From Lentisphaeria bacterium (lineage in GTDB: Bacteria; Verrucomicrobiota; Lentisphaeria; Victivallales; UBA1829), in contig JAGBXB010000053.1 in NCBI GenBank assembly GCA_017629515.1, positions 1-64,000 of the forward strand: a stretch of 64,000 nucleotides of DNA, given 5' to 3'. Below are positions 18,183 through 25,505 of the stretch, piece by piece (position 1 is the stretch's first letter; the number at the start of each line of letters is the position of its first letter). Made by a program: the position numbers and the translations under genes. The notes beneath the pieces are model-generated. The model was not told the DNA's origin. It worked only from the letters and a program-made list of their open reading frames with translations, and ran no database searches.

Positions 18183-18839
18183 TCAATAAATACCTTTTTC
18201 CGCTTTTTCAGCAAGAAGCGCAAGGATTTTTTCTTCTGTCCAGATTTCCGGAAGTTTCCCGCCCGCGGCACGCAATGTATTGCGGTAAATTCCGGCAAGT
18301 TCCTCAAAAGAAAAGACTTTTTCCATAACAAGACACTTATCCAGTTCCTTTAAGATCTTTTCAGCAATATTTGCATAATACAAGTCTACGATTTTCCCTT
18401 TTTCCACCGCCATTTCCGTTGCTTCATGCCATAACTGCATGGAGTGGAGGATAAGGGAACGTGTACGGGGATAACCGGAACACATCAGATTCCAGGGATC
18501 GGGACTTGTGCTGCTTTCTGCGGGACAGCGGAAATCTGTACGCAGTAAAACAGCCGGTATATCCAGCATTTTTGCAAACAGAAATTCTGCCACTGTTCCG
18601 GAATCCAGATCGGGTCCGTCAAAATTTCCCAGATACATATCACAGGAAAGCAGAAGATCATAATCGCCATCGCGTATATCCAGAGAACGTTTTTTATTTA
18701 CTTCCCCATTCTGGGGCAGCATCGGCAGATAGCGGCCGCCGGAAAGAAATTCCACTTTCTCCGCCAGAAGAAGATTGCCGGCAAGATCTTTATGATCGAA
18801 AAGATCTCCCGCCCAATAAATCTTTATCCTTTTTTCCAT
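18183..18839 (-). CDS. Nucleoside 2-deoxyribosyltransferase-like protein
   Basis: A 218-aa cytoplasmic protein of the nucleoside 2-deoxyribosyltransferase fold, whose members swap bases on deoxynucleosides or hydrolyse nucleotide N-glycosidic bonds. Seen: IYWAGDLFDHKDL at the N-terminus, a central CDMYLGNFDGPDLDSGTVAEF stretch (substrate Asp and the nucleophilic Glu in GTVAE), and VLLRTDFR. ATG 18839 (MEKRIKIYW) is used because the fold's first strand begins there; AAGGA lies eight bases upstream, inside a possible small ORF that overlaps it. Actual substrate not determinable. Confidence 0.75.
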   Translation of the reverse strand: MEKRIKIYWAGDLFDHKDLAGNLLLAEKVEFLSGGRYLPMLPQNGEVNKKRSLDIRDGDYDLLLSCDMYLGNFDGPDLDSGTVAEFLFAKMLDIPAVLLRTDFRCPAESSTSPDPWNLMCSGYPRTRSLILHSMQLWHEATEMAVEKGKIVDLYYANIAEKILKELDKCLVMEKVFSFEELAGIYRNTLRAAGGKLPEIWTEEKILALLAEKAEKGIY

Positions 18840-18925
18840 TGGGTATTTTCCTTGTTGACAAGGTGATTTCCTTTTTTGTCCATTGCCGCAAAAAACCAAT
18901 CACCACAGGAAGTTGCGAAATTCAC
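18824..18925 (-). CDS. Possible 33-aa leader ORF overlapping the deoxyribosyltransferase start
   Basis: From GTG 18925 the frame reads MNFATSCGDWFFAAMDKKG and continues to a stop at 18824, overlapping the next gene's start by 16 bases. AAGGTGAT lies six bases before the GTG, and the strong promoter at 18964-18991 places it first in the transcript. Composition looks protein-like (Trp, Asp-Lys-Lys-Gly, Asn-Lys-Glu-Asn), but the family is unknown. It may be a genuine small protein or a translational coupling device. Confidence 0.4.
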   Translation of the reverse strand: MNFATSCGDWFFAAMDKKGNHLVNKENTQWKKG

Positions 18926-18963
18926 AGGGCAATCACCTTTTTTACAGTTTTCTCTTTCTCCGT

Positions 18964-18991
18964 AATATACATCCGGTACAAAAGTTGTCAA
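18964..18991 (-). promoter_or_regulatory. Strong predicted promoter of the deoxyribosyltransferase gene
   Basis: Minus strand consensus TTGACA (18991-18986), 16-bp spacer, TATATT (18969-18964). It is divergent from the tyrS promoter about 65 bp away. Confidence 0.7.
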
Positions 18992-19056
18992 TAGGCAACA
19001 AATGAAAAAGAAACAAAATATTTGCCATGAAAAGGGGAAAGGTACCGTATTATTTC

Positions 19057-19085
19057 TTGACATTAGCTTTGCACGGTGGTATATT
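19057..19085 (+). promoter_or_regulatory. Strong predicted tyrS promoter
   Basis: Consensus TTGACA (19057-19062), 17-bp spacer, TATATT (19080-19085). The leader is about 75 bases, too short for a classical T-box. Confidence 0.75.
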
Positions 19086-19165
19086 ACATGCCGGAAACGA
19101 AGGGAATGTTTTTTCCCTGCATAATATACAATCCGGCAGAAATGCCAAAAAGGAAAGACATAAAA

Positions 19166-20452
19166 ATGAACGTCTATCGTGAATTGAAGGCGCGCGGCTT
19201 TGTCTATCAGGAAACAGACAGTAACGCCATTGAAAATAAACTGACAAATTCCCAGATCACATTTTATGTAGGCTTTGACCCCACAGGAAACAGTCTGCAT
19301 GTGGGCCATCTTCTGCCGGTAATGGCAATGCGTCTTTTGCAGAAAGCCGGTCACATTCCCGTCGTCCTTGTAGGCGGTGCCACTGCCCAGATCGGCGACC
19401 CCTCCGGCCGCTCCACTGCAAGAAATATGCTTACAAAAGAAACTGTGGCGGAAAACGCCCTGTGCCTGAAAAACCAGTTGGCAAAATTTATCACCATGGA
19501 TAACGGTCAGGCACACTTTGTAAACAATAACGACTGGTTCAAAGATCTCTATCTTCTGGACTTCCTCCGGGATGTGGGCAGCCGTTTCTCTGTAAACAGG
19601 ATGCTTGCCCAGGAATCGGTGAAACAGAGATTGGAAAACGGTCTTTCCTATCTGGAATTTTCCTACTCTCTCCTCCAGGGCTATGACTTCTATTACCTTA
19701 ACAAAACTCTCGGCTGCACAATGGAATTCGGCGGACAGGATCAGTGGGGCAATATGGTTGCCGGTACCGAACTCATCCGCAGGATGTCCGATGAAAAAAC
19801 AGAAGTACACTGCCTGACCATTCCTCTGCTTATGAACCCTGCCACAGGTCAGAAGTTCGGCAAATCCATCGGGGGAACAAGTGTATGGCTGGATCCGGAA
19901 AGAACATCCGTATTTGATTACTATCAGTTCTGGCGGAATTGCGATGACAGCATGATCGCCGACCTCATGAAAAAATTTGCTCTGGATATCCCGGTGGAAG
20001 AAGCGGATGCTCTGGTCAATTCCGGCAATATCAACCGGGCAAAAGAGATCCTTGCCTATGAAGCCACCCGCCTTGCTCACGGAGATGCCGAAGCCGCCAA
20101 AGCCTATATTCAGGCAGGTCTCAAATTCGGTTTTGCCGATCCGGAAAATAAAATTTTCACCACAAGCAGTATTGCAAAAATTTCTGCAACAAGTGCAGAA
20201 GTGGAACTCCCCACAGCAAAAATTTCTTCTTCCCTTTTTGAAGGTGAAGGAATTGGCCTTGCCAAACTTATTGTGGAAGCAGGTCTTGCCAAATCCACTT
20301 CTGACGCAAGAAGACTTGTTCAGGGCAATGCCGTTTCCATTGATGATGTAAAGGTAAATGATGTAAATAAACGGTATATGCCCGGGGAACTTCCCAACAA
20401 ATTCATCTTGAAAACAGGTAAAAAGAACTTCAAACAGATCGTTATCGAATAA
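19166..20452 (+). CDS. tyrS: Tyrosine--tRNA ligase
   Basis: A 428-aa class I aminoacyl-tRNA synthetase charging tRNA-Tyr. Seen: YVGFDPTGNSLHVGHLLP (HIGH motif as HVGH), the tyrosine-binding stretch YSLLQGYDFYYLNK, the GGQDQWGNM motif, the KMSKS loop as KFGKSIGG, and a C-terminal S4-like RNA-binding domain (LIVEAGLAKSTSDARRLVQG). ATG 19166 (MNVYRELKARGF) is chosen because the family begins there; the frame upstream to 19076 overlaps the promoter region. Standard length for bacterial TyrRS. Confidence 0.97.
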   Translation: MNVYRELKARGFVYQETDSNAIENKLTNSQITFYVGFDPTGNSLHVGHLLPVMAMRLLQKAGHIPVVLVGGATAQIGDPSGRSTARNMLTKETVAENALCLKNQLAKFITMDNGQAHFVNNNDWFKDLYLLDFLRDVGSRFSVNRMLAQESVKQRLENGLSYLEFSYSLLQGYDFYYLNKTLGCTMEFGGQDQWGNMVAGTELIRRMSDEKTEVHCLTIPLLMNPATGQKFGKSIGGTSVWLDPERTSVFDYYQFWRNCDDSMIADLMKKFALDIPVEEADALVNSGNINRAKEILAYEATRLAHGDAEAAKAYIQAGLKFGFADPENKIFTTSSIAKISATSAEVELPTAKISSSLFEGEGIGLAKLIVEAGLAKSTSDARRLVQGNAVSIDDVKVNDVNKRYMPGELPNKFILKTGKKNFKQIVIE

Positions 20453-20475
20453 ACCGGAAAGGTTACGGTACAGAA

Positions 20476-21552
20476 GTGATCGGAAAATTACAGAAAGTCC
20501 TTGATTTCCATGTAAGAAACGGTTCTGAATGTGGTTGTCAGCTTGTGATTTACAAAGACGGCAGCCTTTTCTGTGACTTGTGTTCCGGTTTCCTTGACAG
20601 AAGCAGAAAAGTCAAAGTCACCCCTCAAACGCTTTTCCCTGTATTTTCCGCAGGGAAAAGCGTTCTTACTACTTTGTGCCACATTCTTGTAAAAGAAAAA
20701 CTTCTTTCCTACGATGATCCTGTATGCAAATACTGGAAAGAATATGGAGAAAACGGAAAAGAAAAAACTCTTGTAAGGGATATTCTTTCCCATCGTGCCG
20801 CATTGTGGGAATTTCCGTCAGATCTTCCCTATGAAGATTATTACAACTGGGAAAAAGCCTGTACTGTTCTGGAAAAAGCCCCGCTGAAAGGGGAATTGGG
20901 GGGATTTCACGAGTATCACGCTTATACCTATGGCATACTTCTGGGGCGTTTGCTGGAAAAAGCGGCAAAGAAAGAATTGCGGACTCTTTTGCAGGAAAAA
21001 ATCCTTTCGCCGCTTTCACTGGAAGATGGATTTTTCTGGGGTATTCCCGGGAAGGATTGGAAAATCGGAAAAGAAATAGCAAAAATCCTTCCGTATCAGG
21101 ATGAAACCGGGAAAGATGTTTCTTCTGAATGGTTAAAAATCAATAATGAAAAACTGCTCCTTGACGCACTCAACCCCTCCACCAATACCTTGTGTAATGC
21201 TCATGCGCTGGCAAAGATTCATGCTTCGTTGCTGGAAAAAGGTGTTGACGGCATAAAGTTGCTTACTTCCCATGATCTGGAAGAACCTTTGAAAATACAG
21301 CGGCATCCCCGTTATCCTGTAAAGAAAGACGATTGGGATAAATTCGGACTGGGGTATGTTTTATGCGGTCCGGAAGAACCGTGGAACAGAATGTTCGGAC
21401 AGGCGGGAGCTTGCGGAAGTGAGGGTTTTGCAGATAGAGAAAGCGGATACGCTGTGGGGTTGACCAGAAATCAGCTTCTTGCGTCTGACCCGGATTATCC
21501 TTTACGCAACGATCTTTCCAGAATACTGGGTATTCCGGAAAGAGTATGGTAA
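20476..21552 (+). CDS. Serine beta-lactamase-fold hydrolase/esterase (class C-like)
   Basis: A 358-aa protein of the beta-lactamase/transpeptidase-like esterase family (EstB type). The SxxK nucleophile motif is SAGKS near residue 60, the YxN-equivalent is YHAYTYG near residue 153, and the C-terminal region FGQAGACGSEGFAD holds the HTG/KTG-equivalent. The substrate may be an ester or a small peptide; beta-lactam resistance should not be assumed. No signal peptide is present. Translation appears to begin with GTG 20476, preceded at a distance by GGAAAGG; no later ATG precedes the conserved start of the domain. It follows tyrS by 23 bases. Confidence 0.8.
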   Translation: MIGKLQKVLDFHVRNGSECGCQLVIYKDGSLFCDLCSGFLDRSRKVKVTPQTLFPVFSAGKSVLTTLCHILVKEKLLSYDDPVCKYWKEYGENGKEKTLVRDILSHRAALWEFPSDLPYEDYYNWEKACTVLEKAPLKGELGGFHEYHAYTYGILLGRLLEKAAKKELRTLLQEKILSPLSLEDGFFWGIPGKDWKIGKEIAKILPYQDETGKDVSSEWLKINNEKLLLDALNPSTNTLCNAHALAKIHASLLEKGVDGIKLLTSHDLEEPLKIQRHPRYPVKKDDWDKFGLGYVLCGPEEPWNRMFGQAGACGSEGFADRESGYAVGLTRNQLLASDPDYPLRNDLSRILGIPERVW

Positions 21553-21574
21553 AAAACAGAAGGAGGAACTGGCA

Positions 21575-22927
21575 ATGAAAAAAACAAAAGGCAGAATTTT
21601 TTATCTTGCAAGACTTTTTATTGCGTTTCTTTTTCTATTCCTTCTTCTGGCGGTTTTTCTTCTGCCGTTGGAGGAATTGCTTCTTCTCCTGAAATTCCAG
21701 TTTGCCCCTGCTGCAATGAGAAGTATTGCTCTTTCGGCGACGTTTTCCATTATCGTTGTTCTTGTTTTTACCCTCATAACCTTTTTTGCAGGAAGATTTT
21801 ACTGCTCCACATTGTGTCCACTCGGCACATGGCAGGAACTTATTGCTTTTGTCCCCACTGCATGCGGAAAAAAGAAAGATCACAGAAAGACCCGTTTATT
21901 CATTGCCGGGATCGTTTTCGGACTTCTTCTTTCCATGTGCAATATTGGTTTTCTGTTTCTTGATCCCTATTCCCTTTTCGGACGGATGGTGCGTTCTTTT
22001 TCCATTTCTTCCATTATAATTTTCCTTGTGATCACTTCTTTACCAATATGGAAAAAAAGATTTTTCTGTACGACGATCTGTCCAGTGGGAACGATCCTCG
22101 GTTTGTTTGCGGAAAAAGGGGTATATAAACTGCAATTCAATGAGAGATGCGTCAAATGCGGAAAATGTGAAAAAAACTGCCCTGCCGGATGTATGGATGC
22201 GGCAAATGGAAAAATTGATAATGGAAGATGTGTAAGATGTCTCAAATGTTTGAGTATCTGTCCGGCGGAGGGCCTTTCTTTCAGCAGAAAAGATCCGGCA
22301 CCAAAAGAGGATGATTCCCGCAGGAAATTTCTTCTTGATACAGGCCTCTTCCTTGGCGGGATGATCCTGGGAAAAGCTGGTTCATTCTTTGCAGATAAAT
22401 ATGGAAAAATCCCAGCCGCCCCGGTGAGTGGGATATTGCCGCCGGGAGCAGGTTCTCTCACAAGTTTTTTCAAAAAATGTACTGCCTGTCAGGCGTGTAC
22501 TGCCGTTTGTCCGGAAAAAATCATTCGTCCGGCGCAAGGGGGAACCGGTCCGGTCTGGCTGGATCTTTCCGGAAAAGGAGCATGCAGGTATACCTGTAAA
22601 AAATGTATGGAAGCGTGTCCCACAGGGGCATTGAAAGATCTTACTTTAAAGGAGAAGCAATCCTGTAAAATAGCGTTGGCAGTGCATCTTCCGCAAAATT
22701 GTATTGCTTTTCAGGATGAGGAACAGTGCGGACTTTGTGCCGATGCCTGTCCGGTAAAGGCGATCACATTGCGGAATAATGGAACGCCCAGACCGGTGAA
22801 AAAAGATTTGTGCATCGGTTGCGGTGCGTGTCTGAAAGCGTGTCCGGCAAGTCCTGCGGCAATAAAAATAGAACCCATTGCCAGACAACTTCTTATAAAA
22901 AAGATCACCCTGACGAAAGAAAAGTAA
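21575..22927 (+). CDS. Membrane-bound polyferredoxin (NapH/YccM-like 4Fe-4S protein)
   Basis: A 450-aa protein with an N-terminal membrane half and an iron-sulfur C-terminal half. Around four to five hydrophobic helices carry two NapH-type cysteine motifs (YCSTLCPLG and CTTICPVG). Then come ferredoxin pairs: CVKCGKCEKNC ... CVRCLKCLSICP, a second block CTACQACTAVCP with CKKCMEACP, and a final CGLCADACP / CIGCGACLKACP. It is predicted to relay electrons at the inner membrane. ATG 21575 has AGGAGGA nine bases upstream; the longer frame overlaps the previous gene. A DUF1893 lipoprotein and a Tat-exported reductase follow. Confidence 0.9.
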   Translation: MKKTKGRIFYLARLFIAFLFLFLLLAVFLLPLEELLLLLKFQFAPAAMRSIALSATFSIIVVLVFTLITFFAGRFYCSTLCPLGTWQELIAFVPTACGKKKDHRKTRLFIAGIVFGLLLSMCNIGFLFLDPYSLFGRMVRSFSISSIIIFLVITSLPIWKKRFFCTTICPVGTILGLFAEKGVYKLQFNERCVKCGKCEKNCPAGCMDAANGKIDNGRCVRCLKCLSICPAEGLSFSRKDPAPKEDDSRRKFLLDTGLFLGGMILGKAGSFFADKYGKIPAAPVSGILPPGAGSLTSFFKKCTACQACTAVCPEKIIRPAQGGTGPVWLDLSGKGACRYTCKKCMEACPTGALKDLTLKEKQSCKIALAVHLPQNCIAFQDEEQCGLCADACPVKAITLRNNGTPRPVKKDLCIGCGACLKACPASPAAIKIEPIARQLLIKKITLTKEK

Positions 22928-22957
22928 TTTACCACATAACCAAAAAGGAATTGTATC

Positions 22958-23464
22958 ATGAAAAAATATTTTGTTCTTTCCGTATTCGTATGCCTTTCTC
23001 TGATCCTTTCCGGATGCTGCACCGGGAGAAAAGTTGGGGAATATGATAAGGCGGAAATGTTGATCAGAGAGGGAAAAGCAGAGTGTATCCTGTTACGGGA
23101 CGGCAAAATCCTTCACATTGAAAAGGGCCGCGGGGTAAGCCCGCTCCTTACCATGTCCAAAAAATACCCCGAAGTGATGTTTGGCGGCGAAATCGTGGAT
23201 AAGGTCATCGGACGGGCGGCGGCAGCCATTGCCATCAATGGAAAAGTAAAACATGTGCATGGTCTGGTAGTCAGTGAAGATGCAGTGGAATTTCTCAAAG
23301 CGCATGATATTTCCTGTTCCTGGACAGTGAAAGTACCAAAAATCCTCAACCGTACCCGTACGGGATTATGTCCTCTGGAAAAAAGTGTGGAAGGCATTTC
23401 CGATCCGGTAAAGGCACAGAAAGCATTGGAAGAAAAAATCCGGCAGTTGATGAAAAGAAAATAA
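22958..23464 (+). CDS. DUF1893-domain lipoprotein
   Basis: A 168-aa protein with a signal peptide and lipobox LILSGC (about residues 16-21), followed by a DUF1893 domain: AEMLIREGKAECILLRDGK, GRGVSPLLTM, VDKVIGRAAAAIAI, and VSEDAVEFLK. Most DUF1893 proteins I know of are cytoplasmic, so the lipoprotein anchor is unusual. Function is unknown; it lies between a polyferredoxin and an iron-sulfur aldo/keto reductase in one apparent operon, suggesting a role in that redox chain. Confidence 0.85.
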   Translation: MKKYFVLSVFVCLSLILSGCCTGRKVGEYDKAEMLIREGKAECILLRDGKILHIEKGRGVSPLLTMSKKYPEVMFGGEIVDKVIGRAAAAIAINGKVKHVHGLVVSEDAVEFLKAHDISCSWTVKVPKILNRTRTGLCPLEKSVEGISDPVKAQKALEEKIRQLMKRK

Positions 23465-23502
23465 GCAACATTTTTTCACGCCCGAAAATAAAGGAGAAAA
23501 GT

Positions 23503-24741
23503 ATGGACAGACGCAATTTTCTGAAAACTCTGGCGGGAGTGGCAGCATTGGCTCCCTTTGCACACCTTTCGGCAAAAAGTGGTATGGATAAAGTGCCGGC
23601 AGAAATCAAAAAAACAGGGAAAGTAGACAGAAGAAAATATAAGGATACGGCTGTATCGCTTCCGCTTCTCGGCTTCGGCATGATGCGGCTCCCCCGCCTT
23701 GCCAACGGGAAAATAGATGAAAAAAAGGCTGCCGATATGGTGGATGCGGCAATGAAAAGCGGGCTGAATCATTTTGATACCGCCCACATGTACCATAAGG
23801 GGGAAAGTGAAAAATTTATTGGAAAAGTATTGAGTAAATACCCCAGGAAAAGTTATACTCTTGCCAGTAAAATGCCCTGGTACGCAAAAGATGCCGCAGG
23901 CGTGGAAAAGATCTTTTTTGAACAGTTGAAAAGATGCAATACTTCCTACTTTGATTTTTATATGATCCACTCTCTCGGCAGAAAAAACTGGGCAACAGCG
24001 GAAAGATTGAAAACATACGATTTCCTTCTGAAAATGAAAAAAGAGGGCAAAATCCGTTTTCTGGGATTTTCTTTCCATGATAAACCGGAAGTATTGGAAG
24101 AGATCGTCAAAGCAAAGAAATGGGATTTTGCTCTGATCCAGATCAATGCTCTGGATTGGAAAAATTATAAATCAAAAGAACAGTATGAGATCCTGACAAA
24201 AAACAATATTCCTGTTATGGTCATGGAGCCGTTGCGGGGCGGTTCACTGACGAAATTGAATAAACATGCCACAGAAATATTGAAGAATAAAAATAAAGAT
24301 GCGTCCGTCGCCTCCTGGATGTTCCGTTTTACGGGAACTCTCCCCAATGTGTTATGCGTCCTTTCCGGCATGAGCAAAATGGAGCATCTGGAAGAAAATA
24401 TCAAAACTTTCACCTCTTTCAAACCTCTTACAGAGACAGAAAAAACCACATTGTCTCTTGCCATAGCCGCTTATCAGAAACGCCTTGCCGTCCCCTGTAC
24501 TGCCTGCCGGTATTGCCTGCCCTGCCCTGCGGGGGTGAATATTCCGGCTGTATTCACTCTTTATAATGAATATAAACTGGACGGAAACCGGAAAGCATTT
24601 CTGAAAAAGATCAAAAATCTCCCCGCAGAAACCGGTCCGGAAGAGTGTGTGAACTGCGGCAAATGTATGAAACACTGCCCCCAGCATATCCAAATTGCGG
24701 CAGAACTTAAAAAGATCAAAGAAGATATTGCCAAAGGATAA
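23503..24741 (+). CDS. Tat-exported aldo/keto reductase with C-terminal 4Fe-4S domain
   Basis: A 412-aa protein. The start ATG 23503 has AGGAG six bases upstream and opens a twin-arginine signal (MDRRNFLKTLAGVAALAPF). The aldo/keto reductase barrel follows, with the tetrad visible as Asp in FDTA, Tyr in MYH, Lys in ASKM and His in MIHS. The C-terminus has CTACRYCLPCPAGVNI and CVNCGKCMKHCPQHI, typical of the iron-sulfur AKR subgroup. Export in folded form fits cofactor loading in the cytoplasm. Together with the polyferredoxin this suggests periplasmic substrate reduction fed from the membrane. Confidence 0.88.
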   Translation: MDRRNFLKTLAGVAALAPFAHLSAKSGMDKVPAEIKKTGKVDRRKYKDTAVSLPLLGFGMMRLPRLANGKIDEKKAADMVDAAMKSGLNHFDTAHMYHKGESEKFIGKVLSKYPRKSYTLASKMPWYAKDAAGVEKIFFEQLKRCNTSYFDFYMIHSLGRKNWATAERLKTYDFLLKMKKEGKIRFLGFSFHDKPEVLEEIVKAKKWDFALIQINALDWKNYKSKEQYEILTKNNIPVMVMEPLRGGSLTKLNKHATEILKNKNKDASVASWMFRFTGTLPNVLCVLSGMSKMEHLEENIKTFTSFKPLTETEKTTLSLAIAAYQKRLAVPCTACRYCLPCPAGVNIPAVFTLYNEYKLDGNRKAFLKKIKNLPAETGPEECVNCGKCMKHCPQHIQIAAELKKIKEDIAKG

Positions 24742-24767
24742 GTTTTTACCTGTGGAAAGTCTTTTAC

Positions 24768-25112
24768 CTATTCCCGGATAATGACTCTGTTTCCGGGAAA
24801 GGTTCTGTTTTTCTCTTCCTGCAGCTTCTTCGGCAGAAAAAGTTCCGGAAAGAAAAAACGCAATACAAGCAACAGAATACATATCACTGAAAGCGATGTT
24901 GTAAAGTACAATTCCTGTGAGAATTTTATTTTTTCATTCCGGGAAATATTGTTGTGGCTTTTCCCGTTTTTTGCCGGTACTTCATAGTTGCAGAGGTACA
25001 ATGCCGCAGCAATAAAAATCCCCAGGATCAAAGGTACTGACCAGGATAATGCGGAAGCGCCCCCCCCATCCGGTGAAGCAGATGCCAAATGAATAACACT
25101 TCTGAATAACAT
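24768..25112 (-). CDS. Small membrane protein of unknown function
   Basis: A 114-aa protein with two hydrophobic helices (SVPLILGIFIAAALYLC near residues 25-41 and TTSLSVICILLLVLRFFF near 70-88) and a basic tail. ATG 25112 has AGGA eight bases upstream; the longer frame to 25163 begins inside the leader. A run of seven G (minus strand, near 25064-25070) lies close to the start and could allow slippage. No family was recognised. It is convergent with the aldo/keto reductase and is preceded by a long structured leader. Confidence 0.55.
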   Translation of the reverse strand: MLFRSVIHLASASPDGGGASALSWSVPLILGIFIAAALYLCNYEVPAKNGKSHNNISRNEKIKFSQELYFTTSLSVICILLLVLRFFFPELFLPKKLQEEKNRTFPGNRVIIRE

Positions 25113-25369
25113 ATTTTTCTTTCCTGTAACCGTGTCCATAAAAAAAGGACACACTCCCATCATTCATCCCACCGGCGGTACTGGCATACCATTGTGCAAC
25201 GACGAACCATGGGAACATGTCCTTTTGGACACATTCCATGATACAGCCGTTACACATAAAACTGCCAGTTTTCCGATGGGGCCGTAAAACCATACATGCA
25301 GTATGGTCGTATGTAAAAAATTCTTTATAAAAGGTTCTTCTGGTTTTACTTTCTCCTTACGATTCAGAA
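25113..25369 (-). ncRNA. Structured 5' leader, possible attenuator or riboswitch-like RNA
   Basis: About 257 transcribed bases lie between the promoter at 25376-25403 and the small membrane protein. On the minus strand I see successive hairpins: CCATAC-TGCAT-GTATGG followed by TTTT; AAAACTG-G-CAGTTTT; and an 11-bp stem GGAATGTGTCC-AAAA-GGACATGTTCC (two G-U pairs). The 3' arm of the last (AAAAGGACA) could instead pair with the downstream TGTCCTTTT, which runs into a T tract, so two mutually exclusive folds are possible. No known riboswitch consensus was recognised. Short open frames here look unconvincing. Confidence 0.45.
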
Positions 25370-25375
25370 TCTTAT

Positions 25376-25403
25376 AATATACATGTAAAGAATAAAAAAT
25401 CAA
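25376..25403 (-). promoter_or_regulatory. Predicted promoter of the structured leader / small membrane protein
   Basis: Minus strand TTGATT (25403-25398), 16-bp spacer, TATATT (25381-25376). Confidence 0.55.
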
Positions 25404-25432
25404 GTAATCCCTTATGAACAAATCCCCTCTTC

Positions 25433-25460
25433 TTGAAAAAAAACTTTTTTATGCTATTGT
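25433..25460 (+). promoter_or_regulatory. Predicted promoter of the FAD oxidoreductase gene
   Basis: TTGAAA (25433-25438), 16-bp spacer, TATTGT (25455-25460), about 45 bp before the start. The -10 box matches the consensus only partly. Confidence 0.4.
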
Positions 25461-25505
25461 AATAAATACATTACGGATAATCCCCATAATTTTACAGGAG
25501 CATTC

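Noticed and set aside
19092-19165. A T-box leader before tyrS
   Set aside because: The leader is only about 75 bases and no T-box sequence or terminator was seen.
18824-20080. 418-codon minus-strand open frame opposite tyrS
   Set aside because: tyrS is certain on the plus strand. Only the downstream end after the promoter at 18964-18991 is considered, as the small leader ORF.
25164-25421. 85-codon frame within the structured leader
   Set aside because: No start codon follows the AAGGAG-like site, and the region folds into hairpins; judged as leader RNA rather than a gene.
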